From: Candidatus Poribacteria bacterium
GTDB lineage: Bacteria; Poribacteria; WGA-4E; WGA-3G
Direction: 5' to 3'
NCBI GenBank assembly: GCA_028820635.1
Contig: JAPPIG010000068.1
Location: 1 to 64,000 of the forward strand
DNA: 64,000 bases
The position numbers and the translations under genes are program-made. The notes beneath the pieces are model-generated. The model was not told the origin of the DNA. It searched no databases and worked only from the letters and a program-made list of their open reading frames with translations. Position 1 is the stretch's first letter. Each line of letters opens with the position of its first letter. Shown here one piece after another: positions 1 to 7,782 of this stretch.

Positions 1-32
1 TCGTCCTGAGCCGGTATCATACTCTCCACAAA
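1..32 (-). rRNA. rrs: 16S rRNA gene, 5' end only (runs off the left edge)
   Basis: Read on the minus strand, bases 25 to 1 give AGAGTATGATACCGGCTCAG followed by GACGA. This is the start of bacterial 16S rRNA (canonical AGAGTTTGATCMTGGCTCAG then GACGAACGC). The mature 5' end is set about 7 nt upstream of AGAG by analogy with E. coli. The rest of the gene lies outside the window. The rRNA-type promoter and boxA-like leader upstream support the call. It differs from the usual 27F primer site at three positions. Confidence 0.85.
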
Positions 33-182
33 AGTATTGAAGTACATCTTCAAATAATTGAAGCGCACTCACAAGCTATATAATAGGCACGTCACGTTCA
101 CTATTTAACTTTCAAAGAACAACTTTACCTTCCTAAATTGAAAGGTAATGTTAATTATACACTTTAAAAAATGCTTTGTCAA
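33..182 (-). promoter_or_regulatory. rRNA operon promoter and leader with boxA-like element
   Basis: On the minus strand a perfect -35 TTGACA (177-182) and a perfect -10 TATAAT (154-159) are separated by 17 nt. The sequence upstream of the -35 (183-240) is A/T-tract rich, like an UP element. The leader contains TTGTTCTTTGAAAGTT (107-122), which resembles boxA antitermination sites of rRNA operons. A short hairpin, CTTCAA/TTGAAG (50-65), lies just before the 16S start. It fires leftward into the 16S gene. Confidence 0.85.
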
Positions 183-310
183 ATAAAATTGTAAAAAAAT
201 ACATAATTTTTGTAAAAGTTATGCATTTTAAGGAATTTAAGCGTTTTTAACCGCTTTGTGATCAGTTAGGTGAATACATGGTTTTGTTCGAGAGTTTCTA
301 ACATGCATCT

Positions 311-1087
311 TTAATCGTCTATAATCTCCGTTTTAGTTTTAACGTCTACAATCTCCGTTTTAGTATCTACAATGTTAAAACGTTTCACATTATCTCCTTC
401 AAGCAGAGACGGATCTAAATCTAAATCCGTACCAACGATAACTTGAACTGGATTGCTACCTCCCTGAGCCTTTGCCTGATTGAGCAGTGTTAGAACACCC
501 ATCAATTGTCGGCGATTTTCTTGCTGTTCCTCAGGCAAAATCTCAATCCAGTCCTCAAAAAGCGCTGTCAAATCGTCAAGTTCTACTGGACCACCAGACA
601 TCTGCTTCAGTCTATCCATTATTGCATCAACTTCGGCAGATTGACCGTATTTCTCAGCGAGATAAGCCTGTGCCTTTTCAAAGTCTGCCTCTTCAGCGTC
701 CTCATCAAGAAGTGATTTAACTTCTTCAGGTATGCCAAATGTGGACATTAGCGATGAAGCATCAAATTTGGGTGTCTCTGTTTTTTCAGCAGGTGCTTCC
801 ATGTTTTCTGTGGTATTGGCTAACTCAGATTCACCTACAGACTTTGAATCAACCTTAATACTCTTGTTACCTGATTTTGGTGATTGTGACAGCTTAGACT
901 GTTCGGAAGATGTGATTGTATCGCTTTCGGAGGCAGCTTTAGATGGTGCCTTGGATTCGGGGGATACCCCGATGTCTGATGCGAAACGTTTATAACTTCG
1001 TTGTGAGTAAAAATATGTGCCTGCTACAAGAAGAACAGCAATAATTACGATACCACCAATTACTTTGAGATTGAGTTGTTTGAACAT
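311..1087 (-). CDS. Membrane-anchored hypothetical protein
   Basis: This 258-aa protein starts after a good ribosome-binding site (AAAGGAGAAACA-ATG). An N-terminal hydrophobic segment (about residues 9-27) should anchor it in the inner membrane with the rest in the periplasm. A Ser/Thr/Lys-rich low-complexity linker follows (about 35-105), then an acidic helical region. The C-terminus repeats the short motif TKTEI[VI]D, encoded by an 18-27-nt tandem repeat. I do not recognise a family. It lies upstream of, and points the same way as, the rRNA promoter, but that promoter is separate. Confidence 0.75.
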   Translation of the reverse strand: MFKQLNLKVIGGIVIIAVLLVAGTYFYSQRSYKRFASDIGVSPESKAPSKAASESDTITSSEQSKLSQSPKSGNKSIKVDSKSVGESELANTTENMEAPAEKTETPKFDASSLMSTFGIPEEVKSLLDEDAEEADFEKAQAYLAEKYGQSAEVDAIMDRLKQMSGGPVELDDLTALFEDWIEILPEEQQENRRQLMGVLTLLNQAKAQGGSNPVQVIVGTDLDLDPSLLEGDNVKRFNIVDTKTEIVDVKTKTEIIDD

Positions 1088-1229
1088 TGTTTCTCCTTTT
1101 TCTAAAGTCGTTAATCTTAAATGGACACTTTTGAGACATCAAAATATAGCAAAGTGCCGTATTTAAAAATACACACTCAATACACCAAAATGTTCCAAAA
1201 TCTGTAGGGTTTAAATGAAATGGAATATG

Positions 1230-1250
1230 GCACAAACTGACAGTTTGTGC
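1230..1250. repeat. 21-bp palindrome
   Basis: The arms GCACAAACTG and CAGTTTGTGC flank a single A, forming a perfect 10-bp hairpin. It lies between the 258-aa gene and a decayed MoaD-like fragment. There is no T-tract, so it is not a typical terminator. Confidence 0.6.
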
Positions 1251-1266
1251 TACAAAAGAGGGACAT

Positions 1267-1376
1267 TATATACCGTCGCTGATGGTAGGAAGGAATGGAG
1301 TTCAGCGTATGCGTCAACGCGTTCGTGCATGTCTATTCTGATAAAATACTGTTGACGCAAACACCGATACCAGATA
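1267..1376 (-). pseudogene. Fossil of the MoaD-like gene 3' end
   Basis: This stretch resembles the last ~110 bp of the intact MoaD-like gene at 7296-7571 (shared blocks such as GCGTCAACGCGTTCGTGCATG). It contains an in-frame stop and indels, so it is not coding. It lies just downstream of the first polysaccharide deacetylase gene. Apart from this and the 21-bp palindrome, I see nothing in the 1088-1415 gap. Confidence 0.7.
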
Positions 1377-1415
1377 GGAGCGATTGTCCTTACACTATCG
1401 CTTCATTGAGGTATT

Positions 1416-2201
1416 TTATGGCCAATAAGTTATGCTCTTTCCACTTGATTCTGATGGATCAACGTATTTAGCCAAATCACGAAATGCAATGACGGTACAG
1501 TCTTTATCACGAAGATAATCCATGTATGTCTTAAACACCTCGGGGGGAACATCAACCCATGGATGTTCAAGGGCAGGCACACCGTGGAATGTCAGGACGG
1601 TGATTTTGCCGTCTTTTGCTTGGTCAACTGCCCAAACTAAATCCTCAAATTTATAGTTCGGACCCGGAATACTTGACGGAATGACCAACGGGTGATGGAC
1701 ATCCGGATCGTAAATTGGTCCACGTCCACCCTCTCGATGATGTGGAAAATCGGGTGCAACACCTCGCCGTACGAACCCATACCCTTTTTCTCTCAACACC
1801 TCTATCGATTCTGGACTTCGACAACTCGCAGGATAGGCGAAGGTCTCAGGCACAGGAATACCGTGTTCTTCGCACCGTTCATCAATATGTATCAAGTCTG
1901 CCAACAACTCCTCTTTCGATTGTGTATTGGCATGCGTGTGGTTCCGGGTATGGTTTCCGATTTCAAAACCTTGTTGATGTAACTCCCTAATTTCTTCCCA
2001 AGTGACATAGTAGTCTTTGTTGTTAAGAAAATTTAGACCTTCAGTGATGAAAAATGTCGCCCCAAAACCGTATTCTTTTAATAGTGGGGCAACATAATTA
2101 TAGTCTGACTTGTTCCCGTCATCAAAGGTGAGAACAATTAACCTGTCGGGGATGGGTTGTAAGGTTTCAGTTTCAGATAATTCTTGATTCTGTTTTTGCA
2201 T
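1416..2201 (-). CDS. Polysaccharide deacetylase (NodB domain), copy 1
   Basis: This is a carbohydrate esterase family 4-type enzyme expected to remove N- or O-acetyl groups from a polysaccharide. The NodB motifs are visible: TFDDG (D27, D28), the metal-binding H-x3-H in GNHTRNH (H84, H88), the FAYP motif, and a late TFHG that should carry the active-site His. The start is placed at MQKQNQ because the paralogue at 4717-5499 begins there and an AGGTG precedes it; an upstream in-frame ATG at 2255 would add 18 residues. No signal peptide is visible, so it may be cytoplasmic. The two paralogues look highly similar along their length. Confidence 0.88.
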   Translation of the reverse strand: MQKQNQELSETETLQPIPDRLIVLTFDDGNKSDYNYVAPLLKEYGFGATFFITEGLNFLNNKDYYVTWEEIRELHQQGFEIGNHTRNHTHANTQSKEELLADLIHIDERCEEHGIPVPETFAYPASCRSPESIEVLREKGYGFVRRGVAPDFPHHREGGRGPIYDPDVHHPLVIPSSIPGPNYKFEDLVWAVDQAKDGKITVLTFHGVPALEHPWVDVPPEVFKTYMDYLRDKDCTVIAFRDLAKYVDPSESSGKSITYWP

Positions 2202-2504
2202 TTTTACACCTAACAATTTTATAGTGGATTTTACAATTAACTTTACATTAGTCACTCGGCATTTACAAAGTATTCTACAGTTTTAAAGTCGCGACCAGGA
2301 GGCCGCTCCTACAGGAAGAGGCGCAATGAATTGCGCGACTACAAACGCATCAAACCTATAAAGAACTGTAAAAGTAATTTTAGATTTCACTATAACTACG
2401 GTAATTAGACACCATAAAGAGGTGAGGTTGGAAACCTCGCCAGCGGTAGTGGAGGTTTTCCTTCTATTGAGATGTCTACTTATCCGTTTGTTTATACCTT
2501 GTAT
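2202..2504. other. Intergenic region with palindromic repeat fragments
   Basis: No gene is seen. It contains a copy of the dispersed repeat TCGCGACCAGGAGG...CTCCTACAG (2289-2314), a fragment reading AATGAATTGCGCGACTACAA (recurring near 10650) and a small GAGGTTGGAAACCTC palindrome. Confidence 0.6.
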
Positions 2505-3395
2505 CTACTCATCAATGGGTTTTCTCCAGCGGCGATGGTAAGCCGGTAGGACATCCATATCAATTGCGTTCCAATAATACTTTAGCGGATCGTCTGTTTC
2601 CCACTCAGAATAGACCTCTTCCCATTTCGCACATCCCAGATGAACGGTGAGAGCGTCTTCATCAACGGGTTCATTGACCGACTGGTAGCGGGCACTCGTT
2701 GCAAGTCGTATAATGTCATCAGTCATATTGTCCCGCCCTCGGTGAATCGTCAAACTATGAAACATGAGGACATCACCGGTCTTAAAGGGATTCCATGCCC
2801 ATTCGGTATTGTCTTCAATCGACTTCCAGGAACGGACACCGCCATCTTCTAAGTGCCCACGACGGTTTGATCCGCGTGCAATTGCTAAGCCACCCAACTC
2901 AGCATCACAGTCTCCTAAAGGTGTCCACACGGTCCAGGTTTCCTGCGAACCACGAACCGGACTGAAGTCCTGATGCGGTGGGGTGGTATACTGATGTTCC
3001 CCTGGAAATATGACGTGGCAGATATGACGGGGATGGATGAAAACAGATGTTCCAAACAGAACTTCCAAGACACGTAGGATACGCTCGTGATGCGGAAGCT
3101 CGTGGAAAAGTCGGAGTTTCTGGACATCAATATAGAATCGTATATACGTCTCAGATCTGTCCTGTTCACAGACGAAAACACCGCTTCTGCGGATACCGGC
3201 ATCTGGATCAGTGTCCGGTGCAAGGAGTTCGTGCTGCTCTGCCACACGAAATACCTGTCTCCGTAATTCAAGCACCGGCTCCACAGGGAGCAGCCCAGGA
3301 AAGAAGATATATCCGTTATTGTGGCTATGTTCAAGAAGTCGGTCACGGTCTGCGATTAAGTCTGTACAATCTATGAATGGCGATTCGGTGCGCAT
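2505..3395 (-). CDS. Phytanoyl-CoA dioxygenase family (PhyH) Fe(II)/2-oxoglutarate oxygenase
   Basis: This is a non-haem iron, 2-oxoglutarate-dependent oxygenase; the substrate cannot be told from sequence. The iron facial triad is visible as H141-Q-D143 (in PPHQDFSP) and H218 (in LTIHRGRDN), with a likely 2OG-binding Arg near 230. The start is set at the ATG at 3395, preceded by GAAAGG; the longer frame begins with a TTG at 3413. It lies 20 bp downstream of the secreted beta-sandwich gene on the same strand, so the two are probably co-transcribed. Confidence 0.88.
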   Translation of the reverse strand: MRTESPFIDCTDLIADRDRLLEHSHNNGYIFFPGLLPVEPVLELRRQVFRVAEQHELLAPDTDPDAGIRRSGVFVCEQDRSETYIRFYIDVQKLRLFHELPHHERILRVLEVLFGTSVFIHPRHICHVIFPGEHQYTTPPHQDFSPVRGSQETWTVWTPLGDCDAELGGLAIARGSNRRGHLEDGGVRSWKSIEDNTEWAWNPFKTGDVLMFHSLTIHRGRDNMTDDIIRLATSARYQSVNEPVDEDALTVHLGCAKWEEVYSEWETDDPLKYYWNAIDMDVLPAYHRRWRKPIDE

Positions 3396-3415
3396 TAGGT
3401 TTAGACCTTTCAACT

Positions 3416-4111
3416 TTATCGCTGCATCTTAAGCTTTCCCCATGTAACTGGCAGGGCATCTTCAGGATTTACTGGAGAAACATGTCCCACGGTTGTAACC
3501 AACACATTGTCATAAAGAGTATGTTCACCTGTCCAAGCTCTGAAACCTACGGCACCTTTACTATGAGTCTTATCTTTCCATGTGCAACACAATTCAAGGT
3601 CATCGCCTCGTTCACCCAAGAAGATATCGTAACTTCCATCTTTCACAACAATCTTTATCGTATACCATTTACCAAGTTCCGGGTGTACACCTGATTTGTT
3701 GTCTAACTTACCATGGTCAGGAACATCATACGCGCCGTTTACTCGGGTAAACCACCAGAATTGATTCCGAGCATCCGCTACTATTTGAACCAGTGTGCAA
3801 TTATCTTGGTCTTCTGCATGCACAACCCAATTCGCTGACCATAGCGGGTTCACCATATTAAAGTCAACATTGAACTCAAATTCAGTTAAATCAGTAACTT
3901 TGGAAATTCCTACGCCTCCACCGTTAACGTCAAGTTTCCCACCATCCAGGGACCAACCATCTGTAGGAATCCATATATTTTTATCAATATTTCCCTTATC
4001 AAAATCATCCTCAATCAACACCTTGCCTACACAAAGAGGTGCATATACTGAGATGAGTATAAATGAAAAGAGTGTGAAGACGCTGAATCTCAATTTTCTT
4101 GATTTCATCAT
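3416..4111 (-). CDS. Secreted beta-sandwich protein with C-terminal WGKLK tail
   Basis: The product is about 231 aa with a clear signal peptide (basic MMKSRKLRF, then a hydrophobic core to about residue 28). The mature part looks like a concanavalin/LamG or DUF1080-like fold: an opening EDDFD, a central 'GKWYTIKIVVKDG' block and a closing 'DNVLV' strand. The last eight residues, WGKLKMQR, match a tail shared with four other secreted proteins in this window. The start is chosen at MMKSRK because AAAAAAGGAG sits 5 nt upstream; the longer frame lacks a site. Function is unknown; polysaccharide binding or hydrolysis is possible. Confidence 0.78.
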   Translation of the reverse strand: MMKSRKLRFSVFTLFSFILISVYAPLCVGKVLIEDDFDKGNIDKNIWIPTDGWSLDGGKLDVNGGGVGISKVTDLTEFEFNVDFNMVNPLWSANWVVHAEDQDNCTLVQIVADARNQFWWFTRVNGAYDVPDHGKLDNKSGVHPELGKWYTIKIVVKDGSYDIFLGERGDDLELCCTWKDKTHSKGAVGFRAWTGEHTLYDNVLVTTVGHVSPVNPEDALPVTWGKLKMQR

Positions 4112-4210
4112 AACTTCTCCTTTTTTGAGGATTATGCTTCTTTTTACCAGAATCAATTGGAGAAAGAGTAACACACCTGCCATAAACTGTCAATCAAAAA
4201 CCATTTGAAT

Positions 4211-4637
4211 GGGTGTGTAAAGTTTTGTCACTGATTTTTAGAAGGGTGTGTAAAGTTTTTGTGAAAATAAACCTACTATTATTGTGAGTATGTGTTACTT
4301 TCCCGCTTAGGTGTTGTCTTTATGCACTTTATTATTTGAAATATGCCATTCAGTCCCGTAGGGACGATATGTTTATAGAAAAAAACGTTAACCCACCTTA
4401 ATTGAGTTCCGTAGGAACGATATGTGCATAATCAACTCGGACAATAAAGGACAACATATCGTCCCCGACAAATACCAAACGCGTATTTGGCGTTGATTCA
4501 CGGGACTAAACAGAAGTGTGGGTCTCGCTTCTATAAACATATCGTCCCCGACAAATACCAAACGCGTATTTGGCGTTGATTCACGGGACTAAACAGAACA
4601 AAAGTTTATGCCTTTGTGCCAAAAACTTTACACACCC
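4211..4637. mobile_element. Non-coding element bounded by 18-bp inverted repeats
   Basis: The sequence GGGTGTGTAAAGTTTTTG (4244-4261) recurs inverted at 4620-4637. A second outer copy of GGGTGTGTAAAGTTTT starts at 4211. Between them are a nested 18-bp inverted repeat (GGGACGATATGTTTATAG, 4361-4378 against 4531-4548) and a 63-bp perfect direct repeat. No ORF is visible. It looks like a MITE or nested MITEs and accounts for most of the gap between the secreted protein and deacetylase 2. Confidence 0.65.
4453..4598. repeat. 63-bp perfect direct repeat, two copies
   Basis: Copies lie at 4453-4515 and 4536-4598, 83 bp start to start. Each contains the near-palindrome CCAAACGCGTATTTGG and ends in CGGGACTAAACAGAA. 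Only two copies are present, with a 20-bp gap. Confidence 0.85.
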
Positions 4638-4716
4638 AAAAGAGGCACAATGAATTGCGATTTAACCCGTTTTTTGTTAAGGTAATCTTGATTGTACACT
4701 TTTCCACTGGAACTAT

Positions 4717-5499
4717 TTATGGAAAATATGTAATGGTTTTTCCAGTAGTTTTGGAGGAATCAACATATTTCTTCAAATCACGCAACGCAATGACGGTACA
4801 GTTTTTGTCACGAAGATAATCCATATAGGTTTTGAACTGATCAGGTGAAGTGTCAACCCACGGATGTTCAAGAGCGGGTACACCGTGAAATGTCAGAACA
4901 GCGATTTTCCCATCCTTTGCCTGTTCAACCGCCCAAACTAAATCTCCGAATTCATAGTTTGGACCGGGTACACCTGTTGACGGGATGACCAACGGATGAT
5001 GAATATCAGGGTCGTAAGCTGGACCACGCCCTCCCTCTAAATTATAAGGAAAATCTGGTCCGACACCACGTCGTGCGAAAGGATATCCTCTTTCTGTCAA
5101 CACTTCTATTGCTTCAGGTCCGCGACTATCTCCAGGATAAGCAAAGGTCACAGGAATAGGGATTTCATACGTCTCACACTGATTGTCAATGTGTATCAAT
5201 TCTGCCAAAAACTCTTCTTGTGATAGTGTGTTGATGTTATTATGATGTCGGGTGTGGTTACCGATTTCAAAGCCTTCATCGTGTAACCAACGGATTTCTT
5301 CCCATGTAACATAGTGATCTTTGTTGTTCAGAAAACCGAGACCTTCTGTAATGAAAAAAGTTGCCCCAAAACCGTAACTTTTTAACAGAGGCGCAACATA
5401 ATTATAATCTGATTTGTTACCGTCATCAAAAGTGAGGACAACTAATCTATCTGGAATAGGTTTCAGGATTTTAGTTTCTGGTATCTCTTGATTTTGCAT
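4717..5499 (-). CDS. Polysaccharide deacetylase (NodB domain), copy 2
   Basis: This 260-aa paralogue of the 1416-2201 gene keeps all the same motifs: TFDDG (D25, D26), H82-x3-H86, FAYPGD and the late TFHG. The start MQNQEI aligns with the chosen start of copy 1. No signal peptide is seen. The two copies are separated by the PhyH and secreted-protein genes, so this is an old local duplication rather than a fresh tandem one. It probably acts on an acetylated glycan; the actual substrate is unknown. Confidence 0.88.
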   Translation of the reverse strand: MQNQEIPETKILKPIPDRLVVLTFDDGNKSDYNYVAPLLKSYGFGATFFITEGLGFLNNKDHYVTWEEIRWLHDEGFEIGNHTRHHNNINTLSQEEFLAELIHIDNQCETYEIPIPVTFAYPGDSRGPEAIEVLTERGYPFARRGVGPDFPYNLEGGRGPAYDPDIHHPLVIPSTGVPGPNYEFGDLVWAVEQAKDGKIAVLTFHGVPALEHPWVDTSPDQFKTYMDYLRDKNCTVIALRDLKKYVDSSKTTGKTITYFP

Positions 5500-5539
5500 C
5501 TGCTTCTTTGGTCCTGTATAACAGTTAGGAAGTTTCTAT

Positions 5540-5606
5540 TATCCACCGCCGATGGCAGGGAGGAAATGGAGTTCTGCGTCTGCGTCAACGCGTTCGTGCA
5601 TGCCTA
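5540..5606 (-). pseudogene. Second fossil of the MoaD-like gene 3' end
   Basis: About 65 bp (CCGATGGCAGGGAGGAAATG through GCATGCCTA) closely match the C-terminal coding end of the intact MoaD-like gene at 7296-7571. The match stops abruptly after GCATGCCTA. It sits just upstream of deacetylase 2. Confidence 0.7.
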
Positions 5607-5640
5607 AAAAACTCAAATTCACCTATTGAAAATACAATTA

Positions 5641-6969
5641 CTAACTTAAAATAAAATTACCTTCTTCATCAAAGCAAGGAATCCATTGTTTATCTAATTT
5701 GAAACAGTCATATACCTCTTGCACCAAATCGTAAGCCAGGTGATCTGGGACGAAATTGGAGGGAACGGTTTGGTGTGAAACAATAGGGGTTGAGTGCGTG
5801 TATATACCTCTTTCGTCTTCGTATACGCCAAAAAAAGGCTCGGATGGTGCCCCACCCGGTAACATAAATCCTGTGAGATTACGGTATTCTTGTTGGACAA
5901 ATACGTCCGAATTTATACCAGCTGCATCATAGACTGCCTTAACCAATCTCAGGAATGTCACCGGAAACTCACATACTACATACGGGTACAACCATTTTAT
6001 ACAATCAGGAATTCTGAAATACCTGTGTGCTCCTTGAAACTGTATATCAATTGGACATCGCACTTCAAGATAGCCATTCTTTAGTAAGATAATTTCTCCA
6101 CCGTTTTCGTTAGGACCGGCAATTCCCTCAGTAGACGGAGCCATTTCTGTTCTCAAGAGGCCTCTTATACCAAATCTTCCAAAACGTCTATTAGGTGGAT
6201 TATGCATAATCTCACGTATGCCTTCATCATATGTATCAACAGCATCAGGAATAAGTTCTTTGGGTAAAGCGAAAATTCGATAATAAGGTTGGTCGGATAT
6301 AGTCTCATCAAATCGGAGTTTCATTAGATGAAGCAGATCTCTGACCTCTACCTGTTCTAAAGGGTCATCCTCAGGTGTCATAGAATTTCTTCTGTCTACT
6401 TCCATATTTCTTGAAATAGTGTCCAATTTGCGGTCAATTGAACCAATAATTGGTGGGTAATGACGAACTGAAAAAGCTTCACCTAATTCGGACATGGGAT
6501 ATTCTCTTGTGTTGTCACCGTAACGTTTTACGAAATTAGAAGAACCTCCCCATATAAACCTGTGAGGACGGATTTCACTCGGTGGGATGTGGACTATTAC
6601 TAATTCAATGTCTTTGTTTTCCCATTTCAGAGAATACGGTTCTACTTCAAAATTAGGGATCCTCGGGTCAATATATTGCAGACAAATTCCATTAATTCTT
6701 TTTACAAGATTAGCGGCATCCGGCACGGTAAAAAAACCTTGTGCAAGTTTGTTCTTTTCCGATATGCCAATGATAATATATCCACCTTCCGCGTTAGCCA
6801 TTGCCGTAACATCTTTGCAGATCTCACGTTTATACTTTTCACAATCATTAGGATCTTTGTGATAGTCTTGCTGTTTGAAATCAATCCACAGGTTTTCTTC
6901 TTGGCTACCAATTAGATCTATCAGCTCTTGGGGTGTAATCTCTGAAATTTTTCGATTGTCAAATATCAT
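5641..6969 (-). CDS. AlbA_2 (Schlafen-like) domain protein
   Basis: This is a 442-aa protein whose first ~165 residues look like the AlbA_2/Schlafen nucleic-acid-binding domain: 'WIDFKQQ' near residue 28, 'MANAEGGYIIIGI' near residue 56-68 and a terminal 'FVKRYGDNTREY'. The C-terminal ~270 residues are not recognised. AlbA_2 proteins act as DNA-binding regulators or take part in stress and phage-defence loci, but the role here is not determined by the sequence. AAAGGAG lies 13 nt before the ATG. It directly follows, on the same strand, a fossil R-M gene, which hints at a former defence neighbourhood. Confidence 0.75.
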   Translation of the reverse strand: MIFDNRKISEITPQELIDLIGSQEENLWIDFKQQDYHKDPNDCEKYKREICKDVTAMANAEGGYIIIGISEKNKLAQGFFTVPDAANLVKRINGICLQYIDPRIPNFEVEPYSLKWENKDIELVIVHIPPSEIRPHRFIWGGSSNFVKRYGDNTREYPMSELGEAFSVRHYPPIIGSIDRKLDTISRNMEVDRRNSMTPEDDPLEQVEVRDLLHLMKLRFDETISDQPYYRIFALPKELIPDAVDTYDEGIREIMHNPPNRRFGRFGIRGLLRTEMAPSTEGIAGPNENGGEIILLKNGYLEVRCPIDIQFQGAHRYFRIPDCIKWLYPYVVCEFPVTFLRLVKAVYDAAGINSDVFVQQEYRNLTGFMLPGGAPSEPFFGVYEDERGIYTHSTPIVSHQTVPSNFVPDHLAYDLVQEVYDCFKLDKQWIPCFDEEGNFILS

Positions 6970-7001
6970 TTAACTTATGTAACTCCTTTCAGGTTAGCAA
7001 G

Positions 7002-7281
7002 TTAAAATTCAAGCACCCCATCAATCTCCACCATCACCCGCAACGTCTCCGCAACAGCAACCAAAATAGAGCGATACTGCCGCACCTCCGTATGGCTTAA
7101 CGTTTCGCCTCGCCTATCCTTCAACCACTTCTCACACACTTGATACGCGCCGACCTCATATTCCCACACATCTTTTCAATATAACCGATGGGTAGTAATC
7201 CGTCCGATGCAATAAAGTCGGGTCGGATTGTGTTTGACGTATTCTCTGTAAATAACGGTCACAATGTGTTTGAAAATTCAT
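7002..7281 (-). pseudogene. Deleted remnant of a large (type ISP-like) restriction-modification gene
   Basis: From the ATG at 7281 a short frame reads MNFQTHCDRYLQRIRQTQ and ends soon after DYYPSV. In another frame, 7175-7002 reads EVGAYQVCEKWLKDRRGETL and then an AETLRVM...EID end before TAA. The second piece matches the C-terminal specificity region of type ISP and related R-M enzymes (GGYQVCEKWLKDRKGR-like). The first piece looks like the N-terminus of the same kind of protein. I infer an internal deletion of several kb with loss of frame. No functional product is expected. Confidence 0.6.
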
Positions 7282-7295
7282 ATTGTTTCTGGGTG

Positions 7296-7571
7296 CTAAT
7301 CTGATACAACACCGCCACCGATGGCAGGAAGGAAATGGAGTTCTGCGTCTGCGTCAACGCGTGCGTGCATGCCTACTCTTGTGACTACACCGTTGATATA
7401 GACACCGATACTGGGATGGATACGGTCACCGTCGCAGAGTTTCGCTTTTGTTCCTGGGTAACGGGTTTCAAGGTTGTCAATGACCTCTCGGATGGTAGCA
7501 CCGGGGATTGTGACACTATCTTCACCGTCTGTTAGATTACGCATGAGTGCTGGAATGGCTACAACAGGCAT
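7296..7571 (-). CDS. MoaD/ThiS-family ubiquitin-like protein with extended tail
   Basis: This 91-aa protein has the beta-grasp sulfur-carrier pattern: an early VAIPALMR strand, 'TIREVIDNLE' helix, 'VYINGV' strand and the terminal 'HFLPAIGGG'. Sulfur carriers normally end in a free Gly-Gly that is adenylated and thiocarboxylated; here VVSD follows. Activation would need removal of four residues, as known for some MoaD-like carriers processed by JAMM proteases. It lies downstream of the molybdenum hydroxylase subunits on the same strand, which suggests a role in molybdopterin synthesis or another sulfur transfer. AGGAA lies 9 nt before the ATG. Confidence 0.82.
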   Translation of the reverse strand: MPVVAIPALMRNLTDGEDSVTIPGATIREVIDNLETRYPGTKAKLCDGDRIHPSIGVYINGVVTRVGMHARVDADAELHFLPAIGGGVVSD

Positions 7572-7671
7572 TGAGGTATTTCCTGATTGGGTAGACGCGG
7601 TTTGAAACCGCGCCTATAGAGTATGTGCAAACTGCAAATTATGGTTAATTATTGAAAATTATACACCTCAC

Positions 7672-7738
7672 TTGTAGGAGCGATCTCCGAATCGTGACCA
7701 ACGCTTTGATAGTCGGGAATCGGAGTTCCCTCCTACAG
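7672..7738. repeat. Imperfect hairpin of the TGTAGGAGCGA repeat family
   Basis: The left arm TGTAGGAGCGATCTCCGA pairs imperfectly with TCGGAGTTCCCTCCTACA. It lies between the Mo subunit and MoaD-like genes. Related copies are at 2289-2314, 24810-24835, 26449-26492 and 51606-51632. Confidence 0.8.
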
Positions 7739-7782
7739 GTGAATAAGGTCCGATTAATTCCAAATCTACCATATACGATGGT

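Noticed and set aside
2915..3346. 143-aa minus-strand and 109-aa plus-strand frames over the PhyH gene
   Set aside because: Shadows of a well-supported gene; no domain or start signal.
4453..4598. Possible mini CRISPR array
   Set aside because: Only two repeat copies, each 63 bp with a 20-bp gap, and no cas genes. It is a duplicated piece of a dispersed element.
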